This document shows, piece after piece, positions 42,415-49,939 of a DNA stretch of 64,000 bases. Every line of letters starts with the position of its first letter. Position 1 is the stretch's first letter. This stretch comes from Prauserella marina. GTDB lineage: Bacteria > Actinomycetota > Actinomycetes > Mycobacteriales > Pseudonocardiaceae. The stretch is taken from the NCBI RefSeq assembly GCF_002240355.1, contig NZ_CP016353.1, forward strand, positions 4,627,001-4,691,000, written 5' to 3'. The position numbers were made by a program, and so were the translations under genes. Below the pieces are notes generated by a model that saw only the letters and a list, made by a program, of their open reading frames with translations, made no database searches and was not told the origin of the DNA.

Positions 42415-43916
42415 CGAATCCGCGGAGGTCACGCGGCCTTTCATTGCGCGCCCGGGTACTGCTGATCGCGAGCTTGCTGCTCGCCGTAGGGCTGACCGTC
42501 GGCAGTGTGATCGTGACCAGTTTTCTGCACAACCACCTGATGAGCCGCATCGACGCGCAACTGGGCCCGATGGCGACCGGCATGGCGCAGCAGGTGCGCT
42601 CCCCCGATTCCTTCGAAACGACGACCTTCGCCGACGACGGCGGATTCTGGGACAACTACGTCGCGTTCCTGGACCCGGACGGCGCGCTGATCGTCGAACA
42701 ACTCCCCCGAGGGCGGCCCAGTGCCACCGACCCCGCACTGCCACGCCTGGACATCGCGGCGGTCGACACGCGCGGCGGGCGCCCTTTCGACGTTCCGAGC
42801 AAGGACGGTTCGGAAACCTGGCGGGTGCTCGCGCTGACCACGAGCAACATCGCCGCCGACGGAACCTCCGGCGTGCAGATTCGCCGCGAGACCGTGGTGG
42901 TGGCCGCTTCGCTGAGCGAGGTGCAGGCGACCATCACGCGGTTGAACACCATCTCACTGGCCACCGGAGCGGGCTTGCTGATCGTGCTCACCGTGGTGGG
43001 ATCGTTCGCCATCCGAGCCGGGCTGCGACCGCTGCGGCGCATCGAGGTCACCTTGGCGGGTGTCGCCGAAGGCGACCTCAGCCAGCGCGTTCCCGCCATG
43101 GCCGCGCCGGGCACCGAGATCGGCCGCCTTTCCGGCGCGCTGAACAACATGCTCGCGCAGAACGAGGCGGCCTTCACGGCCAAGGAGCGGTCCGAAGCCA
43201 GGATGCGGCGGTTCGTCGCCGACGCGAGCCACGAGTTGCGCACCCCGCTTGTCGGAATCCGGGGGTTCACCAAGCTGTTCCGGATGGGAGCGCTGACCGC
43301 ACAGGCCGACGTCGAGCGAACCATGGACCGCATCGAGCGCGAGTCGCTGCGGCTGACCCGGCTCGTCGAAGACCTGCTGCTGCTCGCTCGCCTCGACGAA
43401 CAACGCGATCCCGCGTCCTCGTTGGACCTGACTCCGATGGATCTGCGGACCGTGGCCGCCGACGCGCTGCACGACGTGCGCGCGCTCGATCCGTCCCGCC
43501 CTGTCGAACTCACCGGCCCTGACGGCGAGGCGCCCTCGGCCGCACCAGCCTGCGCCGACGAAGCCAGGATGCGGCAGGTGGTCACCAATCTTGTCGGTAA
43601 CGCCGTCCGGCACACCCCCGAAGGCACACCGGTCCGCATCGGCGTCGGCACTGTGGACGATCGGGCCATCCTGGAGATCGCCGACGTCGGCCCGGGGCTG
43701 ACCAGCGAACAGCAGGCGCGCGTGTTCGACCGCTTCTATCGCGCCGACGATTCCCGCAGCCGCTCCGATGGTGGCGGTGCGGGGCTCGGCCTCGCCATCG
43801 CGCACTCACTGGTCACCGCGCACGGCGGAACCATTTCGCTGACCACGGCCCCTGGCGCCGGAGCGACGTTTCGGGTGTCGCTGCCGCTCGCCGCGAGTTC
43901 AGAAGCGGCTGAGTGA
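42411..43916 (+). CDS. OmpR-type sensor histidine kinase
   Basis: A 501-residue kinase. Membrane segment 1 is about residues 17-40 (LLIASLLLAVGLTVGSVIVT), followed by a ~120-residue extracytoplasmic sensor, membrane segment 2 (GLLIVLTVVGSFAIRAGL), a HAMP linker, the H-box ADASHELRTPLVGIRGFTKL, N-box NLVGNAVRHTPEGTP, and G-boxes DVGPGL and GGAGLGLAIAHS. The start is GTG 42411, overlapping the regulator stop. It resembles the trcS/TcrY-like kinases of actinobacteria. The signal is unknown, presumably envelope-related. Confidence 0.94.
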   Translation: MTNPRRSRGLSLRARVLLIASLLLAVGLTVGSVIVTSFLHNHLMSRIDAQLGPMATGMAQQVRSPDSFETTTFADDGGFWDNYVAFLDPDGALIVEQLPRGRPSATDPALPRLDIAAVDTRGGRPFDVPSKDGSETWRVLALTTSNIAADGTSGVQIRRETVVVAASLSEVQATITRLNTISLATGAGLLIVLTVVGSFAIRAGLRPLRRIEVTLAGVAEGDLSQRVPAMAAPGTEIGRLSGALNNMLAQNEAAFTAKERSEARMRRFVADASHELRTPLVGIRGFTKLFRMGALTAQADVERTMDRIERESLRLTRLVEDLLLLARLDEQRDPASSLDLTPMDLRTVAADALHDVRALDPSRPVELTGPDGEAPSAAPACADEARMRQVVTNLVGNAVRHTPEGTPVRIGVGTVDDRAILEIADVGPGLTSEQQARVFDRFYRADDSRSRSDGGGAGLGLAIAHSLVTAHGGTISLTTAPGAGATFRVSLPLAASSEAAE

Positions 43917-43926
43917 ATCCGGGAAC

Positions 43927-43946
43927 GTTCTGAGAGTTCTCTGAAC
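43927..43946. promoter_or_regulatory. Palindromic operator candidate
   Basis: GTTCTGAGAGTTCTCTGAAC is symmetric at 16 of 20 positions. It lies 11 bp after the kinase stop and upstream of the DUF5666-type gene. It shares the TTCT..GA elements with the block at 44001. It probably binds the adjacent OmpR-type regulator. Confidence 0.5.
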
Positions 43947-44000
43947 GCCGGCGAGGGTTCGCCAGCGGGAACGGCTTCGCCTTGCTAGCCGTGCCTCGCG

Positions 44001-44034
44001 ATTCTCAGAACTCTCCCAGAACTTCTCCGAGATC
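44001..44034. promoter_or_regulatory. Direct-repeat operator candidate
   Basis: CAGAACTCTCC (44006-44016) is followed immediately by CAGAACTTCTCC (44017-44028), an 11-12 bp direct repeat of the kind bound head-to-tail by OmpR-family regulators. It lies 78 bp before the secreted-protein start. Confidence 0.5.
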
Positions 44035-44105
44035 GCTCAAACAGGACGGACAAGCTGTGTTCATCCGGTCCTCGAAGACCGGCACACCAACGCGAAAGGC
44101 ACAAG

Positions 44106-44510
44106 ATGTCCGCCAAGATCACCCGCCGCGTCGGCGTCGTCGCCGGCCTCGTCCTGCTTCCGGCGATCGCTCTCGGCGGGACGGCAGTCGCCGCGTCCGC
44201 CGACAGCCAGCCCGCGAGGAGCCAAGCGAGCCAGACCCAGCAGGTGGACCTGCCCGAAGAGGAGCACAAGATCAAGGTCAGGGGCGAGCTCAGCAAGATC
44301 GAGAAGCGGGGTGACACCGAATGGGGCGAGGTCACCGTCGTCTCCGTCGTCTCCCACCCCGGCGCGCCGGGGCTGGACTTCGTCCTCACCCCCGACTCCG
44401 TCGTCGAGTTCGAGAACGGCACTCCCGAGGCCGGTGACGAGGTGACCGCCTCCGGCGACGTGCAGAAGGACGGGAAGACGGTTCTCGCCGACCACGTGGT
44501 CTTCCACTGA
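44106..44510 (+). CDS. Secreted DUF5666-type protein
   Basis: A 134-residue exported protein. The signal peptide is RRVGVVAGLVLLPAIALGGTAVAASA (about residues 6-31), followed by a Gln/Ser linker and a single small OB-like beta domain (KIKVRGELSKIEKRGDTEWG, TPDSVVEFENGTPEAGDEVT, VLADHVVFH) typical of DUF5666. The function is unknown. It follows the two-component system and is preceded by regulator-like repeats, so it is its probable output gene. Confidence 0.85.
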   Translation: MSAKITRRVGVVAGLVLLPAIALGGTAVAASADSQPARSQASQTQQVDLPEEEHKIKVRGELSKIEKRGDTEWGEVTVVSVVSHPGAPGLDFVLTPDSVVEFENGTPEAGDEVTASGDVQKDGKTVLADHVVFH

Positions 44511-44522
44511 TCCGATCTCCTT

Positions 44523-44563
44523 GCCAGGCTGGTGGCCGGATGCCCTCCGTCCACCAGCCTGGC
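44523..44563. terminator. Hairpin terminator between convergent genes
   Basis: A perfect 13-bp inverted repeat, GCCAGGCTGGTGG (44523-44535) and CCACCAGCCTGGC (44551-44563), with a 15-base loop, between the DUF5666-type gene and the ridA-like gene. No T-run. Confidence 0.75.
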
Positions 44564-44576
44564 TCGGCCGCCGATC

Positions 44577-44972
44577 TCAGCCGACTGCGGTTCCCTCAAG
44601 CTCGACCATCAGGGCCGGGATCGCCAGCCTGCTCACCCCGAGCATCGTCGTGACCGGCGCGACGCCCTCGGCGCCCAGCCGCGACGCCAGCACGCCGTAG
44701 TGCTGGAAAAGCAGGTCGACATCCGTGGTGTAGACGTTGAGCCGCACGAGATTGGCGAGCGACATGCCCGCCTCGCCGAGAACGGCCTCCAGGTTGCCGA
44801 GGCTCAGCGCCAACTGCGCCGCCATGTCACCTGCATGCTGGGGTTTGCCTTCGCCGTCCATCGCGGTCTGCCCCGCGCAGTAGAGGGTCCGGGTGTTCTC
44901 TGAGACGAGCTCGCCCTGGTTGAATCCCAGCTCCGCCGACCACGTGACCGGGTTGACCGCCGTTCGTTGCAT
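44577..44972 (-). CDS. RidA/YjgF family protein
   Basis: A 131-residue chorismate-mutase-like-fold protein of the RidA (YjgF/YER057c/UK114) family, which in its archetype deaminates reactive enamine/imine intermediates. The segments RTLYCAGQTAMDGEGKPQHA, LSLGNLEAVLGEAGMSLANL and VRLNVYTTDVDLLFQHYGVL match the family. The canonical catalytic Arg near the C-terminus is not in its usual RxxVEI context (IPALMVELEG), so it may belong to a Rid2-7 or imine-deaminase-independent subgroup. ATG 44972 is preferred over GTG 44978. It is divergent from the WYL regulator. Confidence 0.92.
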   Translation of the reverse strand: MQRTAVNPVTWSAELGFNQGELVSENTRTLYCAGQTAMDGEGKPQHAGDMAAQLALSLGNLEAVLGEAGMSLANLVRLNVYTTDVDLLFQHYGVLASRLGAEGVAPVTTMLGVSRLAIPALMVELEGTAVG

Positions 44973-45087
44973 TGCCACATCAGTTCCATTCGAATCGTCG
45001 CGAGGACGGCTTTGCTTCGCCGTCGTACTGATCAGCCTCGCAACGAATCACGACATCCTCTGTCGGGTATTCCGGTACCGTCGCGCT

Positions 45088-46062
45088 ATGCGCGCCGACC
45101 GGCTGGTCTCGCTTGTGCTGTTGCTGCGTCAGCGCGGCAGACTGTCCGCGACGACGCTCGCCCGTGAGCTGGAGGTGTCCACTCGCACCGTGCTGCGCGA
45201 CATCGAGTCGCTGTCCTCGGCCGGTGTTCCGGTCTACGCCGAACGCGGCAGGCACGGCGGCTTCGCGCTGCTGCCCGGTTTCCGCACCGAGCTCACTGGT
45301 CTGAACCATGACGAGGCACTTGCCTTGCTGGTCGCCGGATCGCGGCGCGGTGCTCAGGCATTCGGCCTCGGCTCGGCACTCGCCTCGGCGATGCTCAAGG
45401 TGGTCGACGCGCTACCCGAGCACCACAGGGACACGGCGGCCGGGGTAGCGGAGCGATTGCTCATCGACCCGGAGACCGACCTGTTGTCACGAAGACAGGA
45501 TGCCGAGGAGGTACCGGAGCCCATCGTGGCCGAGGTCCGGCGCGCGGTGTTCGCCGGAACCAAACTGCGCATCCGCTACGCGGCCGCCGACCAGCCCGCG
45601 AAGTGGCGCACGGTGGACCCGATCGGCCTGGTCACCGTGCGCGACCGAGGCTATCTGCTGGCCACGCGATCCGGCGCCGACCGCACCTACCGGCTCTCCA
45701 GGGTGTTTGCCGCCACCGCGCTTGCCGAACCGGCGCGGCGACCGGAACGGGTCGACCTCGACCGGGCCTGGCAGGAACGTGGCACGCGGTTTCAGACAGG
45801 CGGCGACACGATCACCGTGCTGGCACGGGTGAATCCGGCACGGCGGGACGAAGTGGTGAGCACCGCGCTCGCCGTTCTCGCCGAAGAAACCGACGACGAC
45901 GGCCTGCTGCGGCTAAAAGTGACCTTTCAGGATTCCCGGCACGCCGAATGGGCGCTGTGGCAGCTCGGCACGGACGCGGAAGCCCTGACTCCCCAATCGT
46001 TGCGCGCCGGTCTGCGTGACCGCGCCACCGCGATCGCCGCCACCTACGAAGCTTCTACCTGA
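45088..46062 (+). CDS. WYL-domain transcriptional regulator (DeoR-type HTH)
   Basis: A 324-residue regulator. The N-terminal HTH_11/DeoR helix-turn-helix is RLVSLVLLLRQRGRLSATTL followed by ARELEVSTRTVLRDIESLSS. The WYL domain includes GTKLRIRYAAADQPAKWRTV, DPIGLVTVRDRGYLLATRSG and YRLSRVFAATAL, with a C-terminal WCX-type extension. ATG 45088 is chosen; the longer in-frame reading crosses the ridA-like promoter. Divergent from the RidA gene, which it probably regulates. Confidence 0.93.
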   Translation: MRADRLVSLVLLLRQRGRLSATTLARELEVSTRTVLRDIESLSSAGVPVYAERGRHGGFALLPGFRTELTGLNHDEALALLVAGSRRGAQAFGLGSALASAMLKVVDALPEHHRDTAAGVAERLLIDPETDLLSRRQDAEEVPEPIVAEVRRAVFAGTKLRIRYAAADQPAKWRTVDPIGLVTVRDRGYLLATRSGADRTYRLSRVFAATALAEPARRPERVDLDRAWQERGTRFQTGGDTITVLARVNPARRDEVVSTALAVLAEETDDDGLLRLKVTFQDSRHAEWALWQLGTDAEALTPQSLRAGLRDRATAIAATYEAST

Positions 46063-46187
46063 GCGCAGGTGAGCCACGCCACCTCGCGGACAAGCTCGCG
46101 ATCGCGGCCGAGGTCTCCCGAGTACCTTCGAGCGAGCACACGCACAAGAGTCAGGATGTCATCACCATCGGCGGCAACTGGGCGACC

Positions 46188-47774
46188 GTGAGGTCTCAAC
46201 GCACGGTGCTCGCGATCGTGCACAACATCACCGCGGCGACCCGCCTGCTCGATGTCCTCCAGTTACTCGGTCACGACGACCGGATCCAGACCGTCTTCAC
46301 CATCCCCGGCTCGTCCGCGTTCACCGAGGGCACCGACCGTTTCCTGACGGAACACGGCATCCGGCTCCACGAACCAGGAACGCTCGGCGACTCGAAGATC
46401 GATCTCGTCATCTCGGCGAGCTTCGGCGATGAGCTGAACTTCCGGCCCGCGCCCAAAGTGGTCCTGCCACACGGCATCGGCTACAACAAGTACCTGAACC
46501 GGGAACCAGGAACAGGAAACGTATTCGGGCTCTCCGCGGAATGGCTTTACGACAAGCACGGTGACCTTGTCGCCGACCTGCTTGTCCTTTCCCATGAGGA
46601 ACAACTGGACCGGCTTCGCCGATCTTGTCCCGGCGCGACGCACATCGCTCTGGTCGCCGGAGACCCATGTCTGGACCGGATGCTCGCGAGCGCACCTCTT
46701 CGTCCCGTCTACCGGCGCGCGTTCGGTGTCACTCGCGGCCAACGGCTGGTACTGGTGTCCTCGACGTGGGGCGAACAATCGCTGCTGGCGCAGCACCCGG
46801 AGACGATCCGCGAGATGGCGCGACTTCCGCTCGACGAGTACCGGGTCGTCGTGGCGTTGCATCCCAATATCGGCGCATGGCACTCGTCGTGGCAGGTGGC
46901 GCGCTGGCTGGACGACTGTGAACGGGCGGGCGTCACCGTGCTCCCGCCACTGGAAGGGTGGCGGGCCGCACTGGTCGCGGCCGACCTGGTGATCGGCGAC
47001 CACGGCTCGGTGCCCTTCTACGGCGCCGCCATCGGCCGTCCCGTACTGCTGGCCCGAGCGCCGGAACACACGATGGCACCGGATTCGGCCGTCGGCCGGT
47101 TCTTGCGTGCCGCGCCCCGGTGGAAGCCGGGACAGGACCTGGCCGCGCGGTCCGACGCCGTCATCCGTGAGCACGACCCGGAAACCCTGCGACCGGTCAC
47201 TGAGCTGGCTTCCTCCGCTGTCGGCGAGTCGGCTTCCCTGCTGCGCAAGGCTTTCTACCGGTTGCTCGATCTACCCGAACCGGCAGATCCCGCCGAGGTC
47301 CGGACCGTCCCCGTACCCACCGAAGGTATCCGGGAAGCCTCCGCGCAGTTGGTACGCGCCGAACTCGTGGACGACGCGACGGTGGAGATCACTCGCTATC
47401 CGGCCGAACTGATGTCCGTCGAGGACGCTCTGCCCTCCGGGACCCACCTGGTCAGCGACACCGAGACACCGGCGCGCCGGATGCTCGAACTGGCCGAGAT
47501 CATGGTCGTTCCGGATCCAGCGGATGGCCCCGCCCTGCTGCGTGCCCTGCCCGGATGTCTTCTGGCGACCGGGCAAAGCCGTGACGGCGCGTGGGAAGTG
47601 GTCACAAGGGAAGGGCATTGGATTCGCTTCGGCGGGGCCGAAGCGCACGGGAGGTTGTGCGCTTCGCTGGTGCACGCGTGGCTGACGGACGGCCGCGAAC
47701 TCGCGGACCTGCCGTCCCAAATGTTGCTACGCCACGGTTCCCGACTGGTCGAGCTGACCGTCCGAATCGGATAG
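46188..47774 (+). CDS. GT-B-like protein of the NLR-associated ~530-residue family (copy 1)
   Basis: A 528-residue protein. The pattern KVVLPHGIGYNKY, LVSSTWGEQSLLAQHP, VVALHPNIGAWHS and DLVIGDHGSVPFYGAAIGRP resembles the GT-B fold of CDP-glycerol glycerophosphotransferases and UDP-GlcNAc 2-epimerases. As I recall, relatives in Streptomyces are sometimes labelled translation initiation factor 2, which nothing here supports. It is paralogous to the protein at 52560. GTG 46188 is the start. Its 3' end overlaps the convergent NLR gene by 48 bp. Activity unproven; possibly glycan or phosphate-ester modification tied to the NLR cluster. Confidence 0.7.
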   Translation: MRSQRTVLAIVHNITAATRLLDVLQLLGHDDRIQTVFTIPGSSAFTEGTDRFLTEHGIRLHEPGTLGDSKIDLVISASFGDELNFRPAPKVVLPHGIGYNKYLNREPGTGNVFGLSAEWLYDKHGDLVADLLVLSHEEQLDRLRRSCPGATHIALVAGDPCLDRMLASAPLRPVYRRAFGVTRGQRLVLVSSTWGEQSLLAQHPETIREMARLPLDEYRVVVALHPNIGAWHSSWQVARWLDDCERAGVTVLPPLEGWRAALVAADLVIGDHGSVPFYGAAIGRPVLLARAPEHTMAPDSAVGRFLRAAPRWKPGQDLAARSDAVIREHDPETLRPVTELASSAVGESASLLRKAFYRLLDLPEPADPAEVRTVPVPTEGIREASAQLVRAELVDDATVEITRYPAELMSVEDALPSGTHLVSDTETPARRMLELAEIMVVPDPADGPALLRALPGCLLATGQSRDGAWEVVTREGHWIRFGGAEAHGRLCASLVHAWLTDGRELADLPSQMLLRHGSRLVELTVRIG

Positions 47775-49895
47775 TTCCACCGCCGCGACCTTCGACCGGA
47801 TTTCCCTTTCCTGGTCCGGAAAGCGAACCGCCGCGATCACCGAAGCGCGCTCGTAGGCATCCGTCGCCGCCGTGTCGTCTCCTTGTTTCGCGGCCAGATC
47901 TCCCAGCGCGGTCAGGATCAGCATCTCGTCGTAGTGGCGGCCTTGTCCACGCATGGTGTCGAGAGCTCCGGAAAGGTGTGACAGGGCCGAGGCGAAATCG
48001 CGGGCGCGGGTGAAAGTGATTCCCAGCCACAGGTCACACTTGGCGACGTTGAACACCTCGGGCTTCGCTGCACGTGCGAACCATTCGCGGGCCGCGAACA
48101 GCAGTTCCGTCGCCTCAGCCGCTTCGCGGACCTTGCCGAGGTGCATCCTCGCCAGCGCGCGCCGCCGCTCCATGAGGGATTTCTCGGCGCCCGTTCCGGC
48201 CTCGCGCAGTAGCTCCTCGGCCAGCGCGAGGTTTCGCCGCAGCAACCTACCGGCCCGCACCTCGTCACCGTCGGCAAGATACGCCAGCCCGAGCGATTCC
48301 ACGGCGGTGGCGATCAGATCCTCCACCCCGGATGTTTCGGCGACGGTGAGTGCGTGCTCGAACGTCTCCGCGGCGGCCTTCGGATAGCCGCTTTGCAAAT
48401 CCGCGAATCCTTTTTGAATCCGCGAAAGCGACTCGATGCCGGACAATCCGGCTCGCGCGGCGGCCACCGCGCCAAGCTCTCCCATCGTCGCGAGATCAGC
48501 GAAGTGCTTTCCGCGTTCGTGCAGCGGCCACAACATGATGGCCAGTTCCCAGGCATACTCGGGTTTTCCCGATTCCTCAGCCGCCTCGGCAGCGGCGAGC
48601 AGGTTCGCCCGCTCCTCGGCAAGCCAGGTCATCGGTTTCTCCGGCACCCGGTCGTCGAAGGCCGCCAGGTGCGGCAGCAGCCGATCGCGCCACCCGCGCG
48701 ATGGCAGCACCGCGTGCCCAGCCGCGACCCCGACGGCATGGTAGTAGCCGAGAAAGCGGGCCCGAACGTCGTCGTGAAACTCGTCAGTCGCCGTGTTCGA
48801 AGCATGCAGCCGGACCAGGCTGTGCAGGCTCAGCCGTTCCTCGGTGGTCTCGGTGACCAGGCCCGAGACGATGAGCCGGTCGATCGCCTCGCTCGCCTGG
48901 CTGTAGCGCATGCGCAGCACCCGCGCGAGTGTTTCCCGAGTCACGCTCTGCGTCCCCGGATGCGCGCCGAGTGCCTGGTAGATCAGTTGTTCGGTCTCAC
49001 CGAGGCAGTCGTAGGCGGTGTCGAAGACGGCCGCCACCGACAACTCTGGGTTCGGTGACAGCACCGCGAGCCGCCGCTGGTTGTCGTCGAGCGAGGCGAC
49101 CAGCCGCGCGATGCGGCGGCGCGGGAACTCGGCGAGCAACGCGCCTGCCACGCACAACGCGATGGGCAGGCCGTCGCAGAACTCGATCAACTTGCCGACC
49201 TCGTCCGGCTCGGCTTCGACCCGGTCGGCCCCGATGAGCCTGCCGACCAGCTCGCGAGCGGCGACCTCGTCGAACGGCTCCAGGTCCACCGGGGTGACGC
49301 GCTCGCCGATGCCAAGTCCGGTGAGGTCTTCCGCCGCCGTGACGAGCATGACGGATCGCCCTGGCCCCGGGGCCAGCATCCGTACCTGACTGGGCGTCAG
49401 TGCCTGATCCACGCAGACCGCGACCCTCTTGCCTTTCGTCAGGGAACGGAACATGGCCGCGCGGCCTTCCGCGGTGGCCGGAACGTCGGAGTCCGCTACG
49501 CCGGAGGCGATCAGGAACTCCCGCAGCTTGACGCTTTCCAGTCCCTGGGAGCCCCTGGTTCCGGTGAGGTCGGCGTGGAACTGTCCGTCAGGAAGCTCAG
49601 CGGCATGGGCCTTGAGCCACTGACGGCCGACCGTTCGTTTGCCCGATCCGCGCAGCCCCTTGAAGAGCATGATGTGCGGCGTCTCGTCCTCGGTACCCGC
49701 CCAGGCATCGTCTACCCGCCTGAGTACTCGGCTCTGGTTGGTGAAATGCGGGGTCGGCGGCGGAACCATGTGCGGCGGTTCCGGTTCGACCCTGCCGTGG
49801 AAATGCACGCCGCCCTCGATGTGTCCCGCCTGTACGACGTTGCCGGAGTGACCAACCAGCACGTTGCGCACCCCGCTGTCGGGAACACCGGTCAT
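47727..49895 (-). CDS. NLR-type NTPase with N-terminal RHIM-like amyloid motif (NLR1)
   Basis: A 722-residue STAND/NB-ARC protein. The N-terminus (residues 8-32) carries GVRNVLVGHSGNVVQAGHIE then GGVHF, the VVQA..I.GGV.F core of bacterial RHIM-like signalling motifs. NB-ARC: Walker A GLRGSGKRT (80-88), AVCVDQ Walker B-like strand, FCDGLPIALCVAGALLAE (GLPL box) and a winged helix. The C-terminal ~300 residues are TPR-like helical repeats (GFADLQSGYPKAAAETFEHA, FTRARDFASALSHLSGALDT). It is predicted to oligomerise on ligand and nucleate an effector carrying a similar motif. ATG 49895. Confidence 0.87.
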   Translation of the reverse strand: MTGVPDSGVRNVLVGHSGNVVQAGHIEGGVHFHGRVEPEPPHMVPPPTPHFTNQSRVLRRVDDAWAGTEDETPHIMLFKGLRGSGKRTVGRQWLKAHAAELPDGQFHADLTGTRGSQGLESVKLREFLIASGVADSDVPATAEGRAAMFRSLTKGKRVAVCVDQALTPSQVRMLAPGPGRSVMLVTAAEDLTGLGIGERVTPVDLEPFDEVAARELVGRLIGADRVEAEPDEVGKLIEFCDGLPIALCVAGALLAEFPRRRIARLVASLDDNQRRLAVLSPNPELSVAAVFDTAYDCLGETEQLIYQALGAHPGTQSVTRETLARVLRMRYSQASEAIDRLIVSGLVTETTEERLSLHSLVRLHASNTATDEFHDDVRARFLGYYHAVGVAAGHAVLPSRGWRDRLLPHLAAFDDRVPEKPMTWLAEERANLLAAAEAAEESGKPEYAWELAIMLWPLHERGKHFADLATMGELGAVAAARAGLSGIESLSRIQKGFADLQSGYPKAAAETFEHALTVAETSGVEDLIATAVESLGLAYLADGDEVRAGRLLRRNLALAEELLREAGTGAEKSLMERRRALARMHLGKVREAAEATELLFAAREWFARAAKPEVFNVAKCDLWLGITFTRARDFASALSHLSGALDTMRGQGRHYDEMLILTALGDLAAKQGDDTAATDAYERASVIAAVRFPDQEREIRSKVAAVELSDSDGQLDQSGTVA

Positions 49896-49939
49896 CTTTC
49901 GCCCCCATCACTGCGTGAATCGGCCACGGTATCGAGCTG

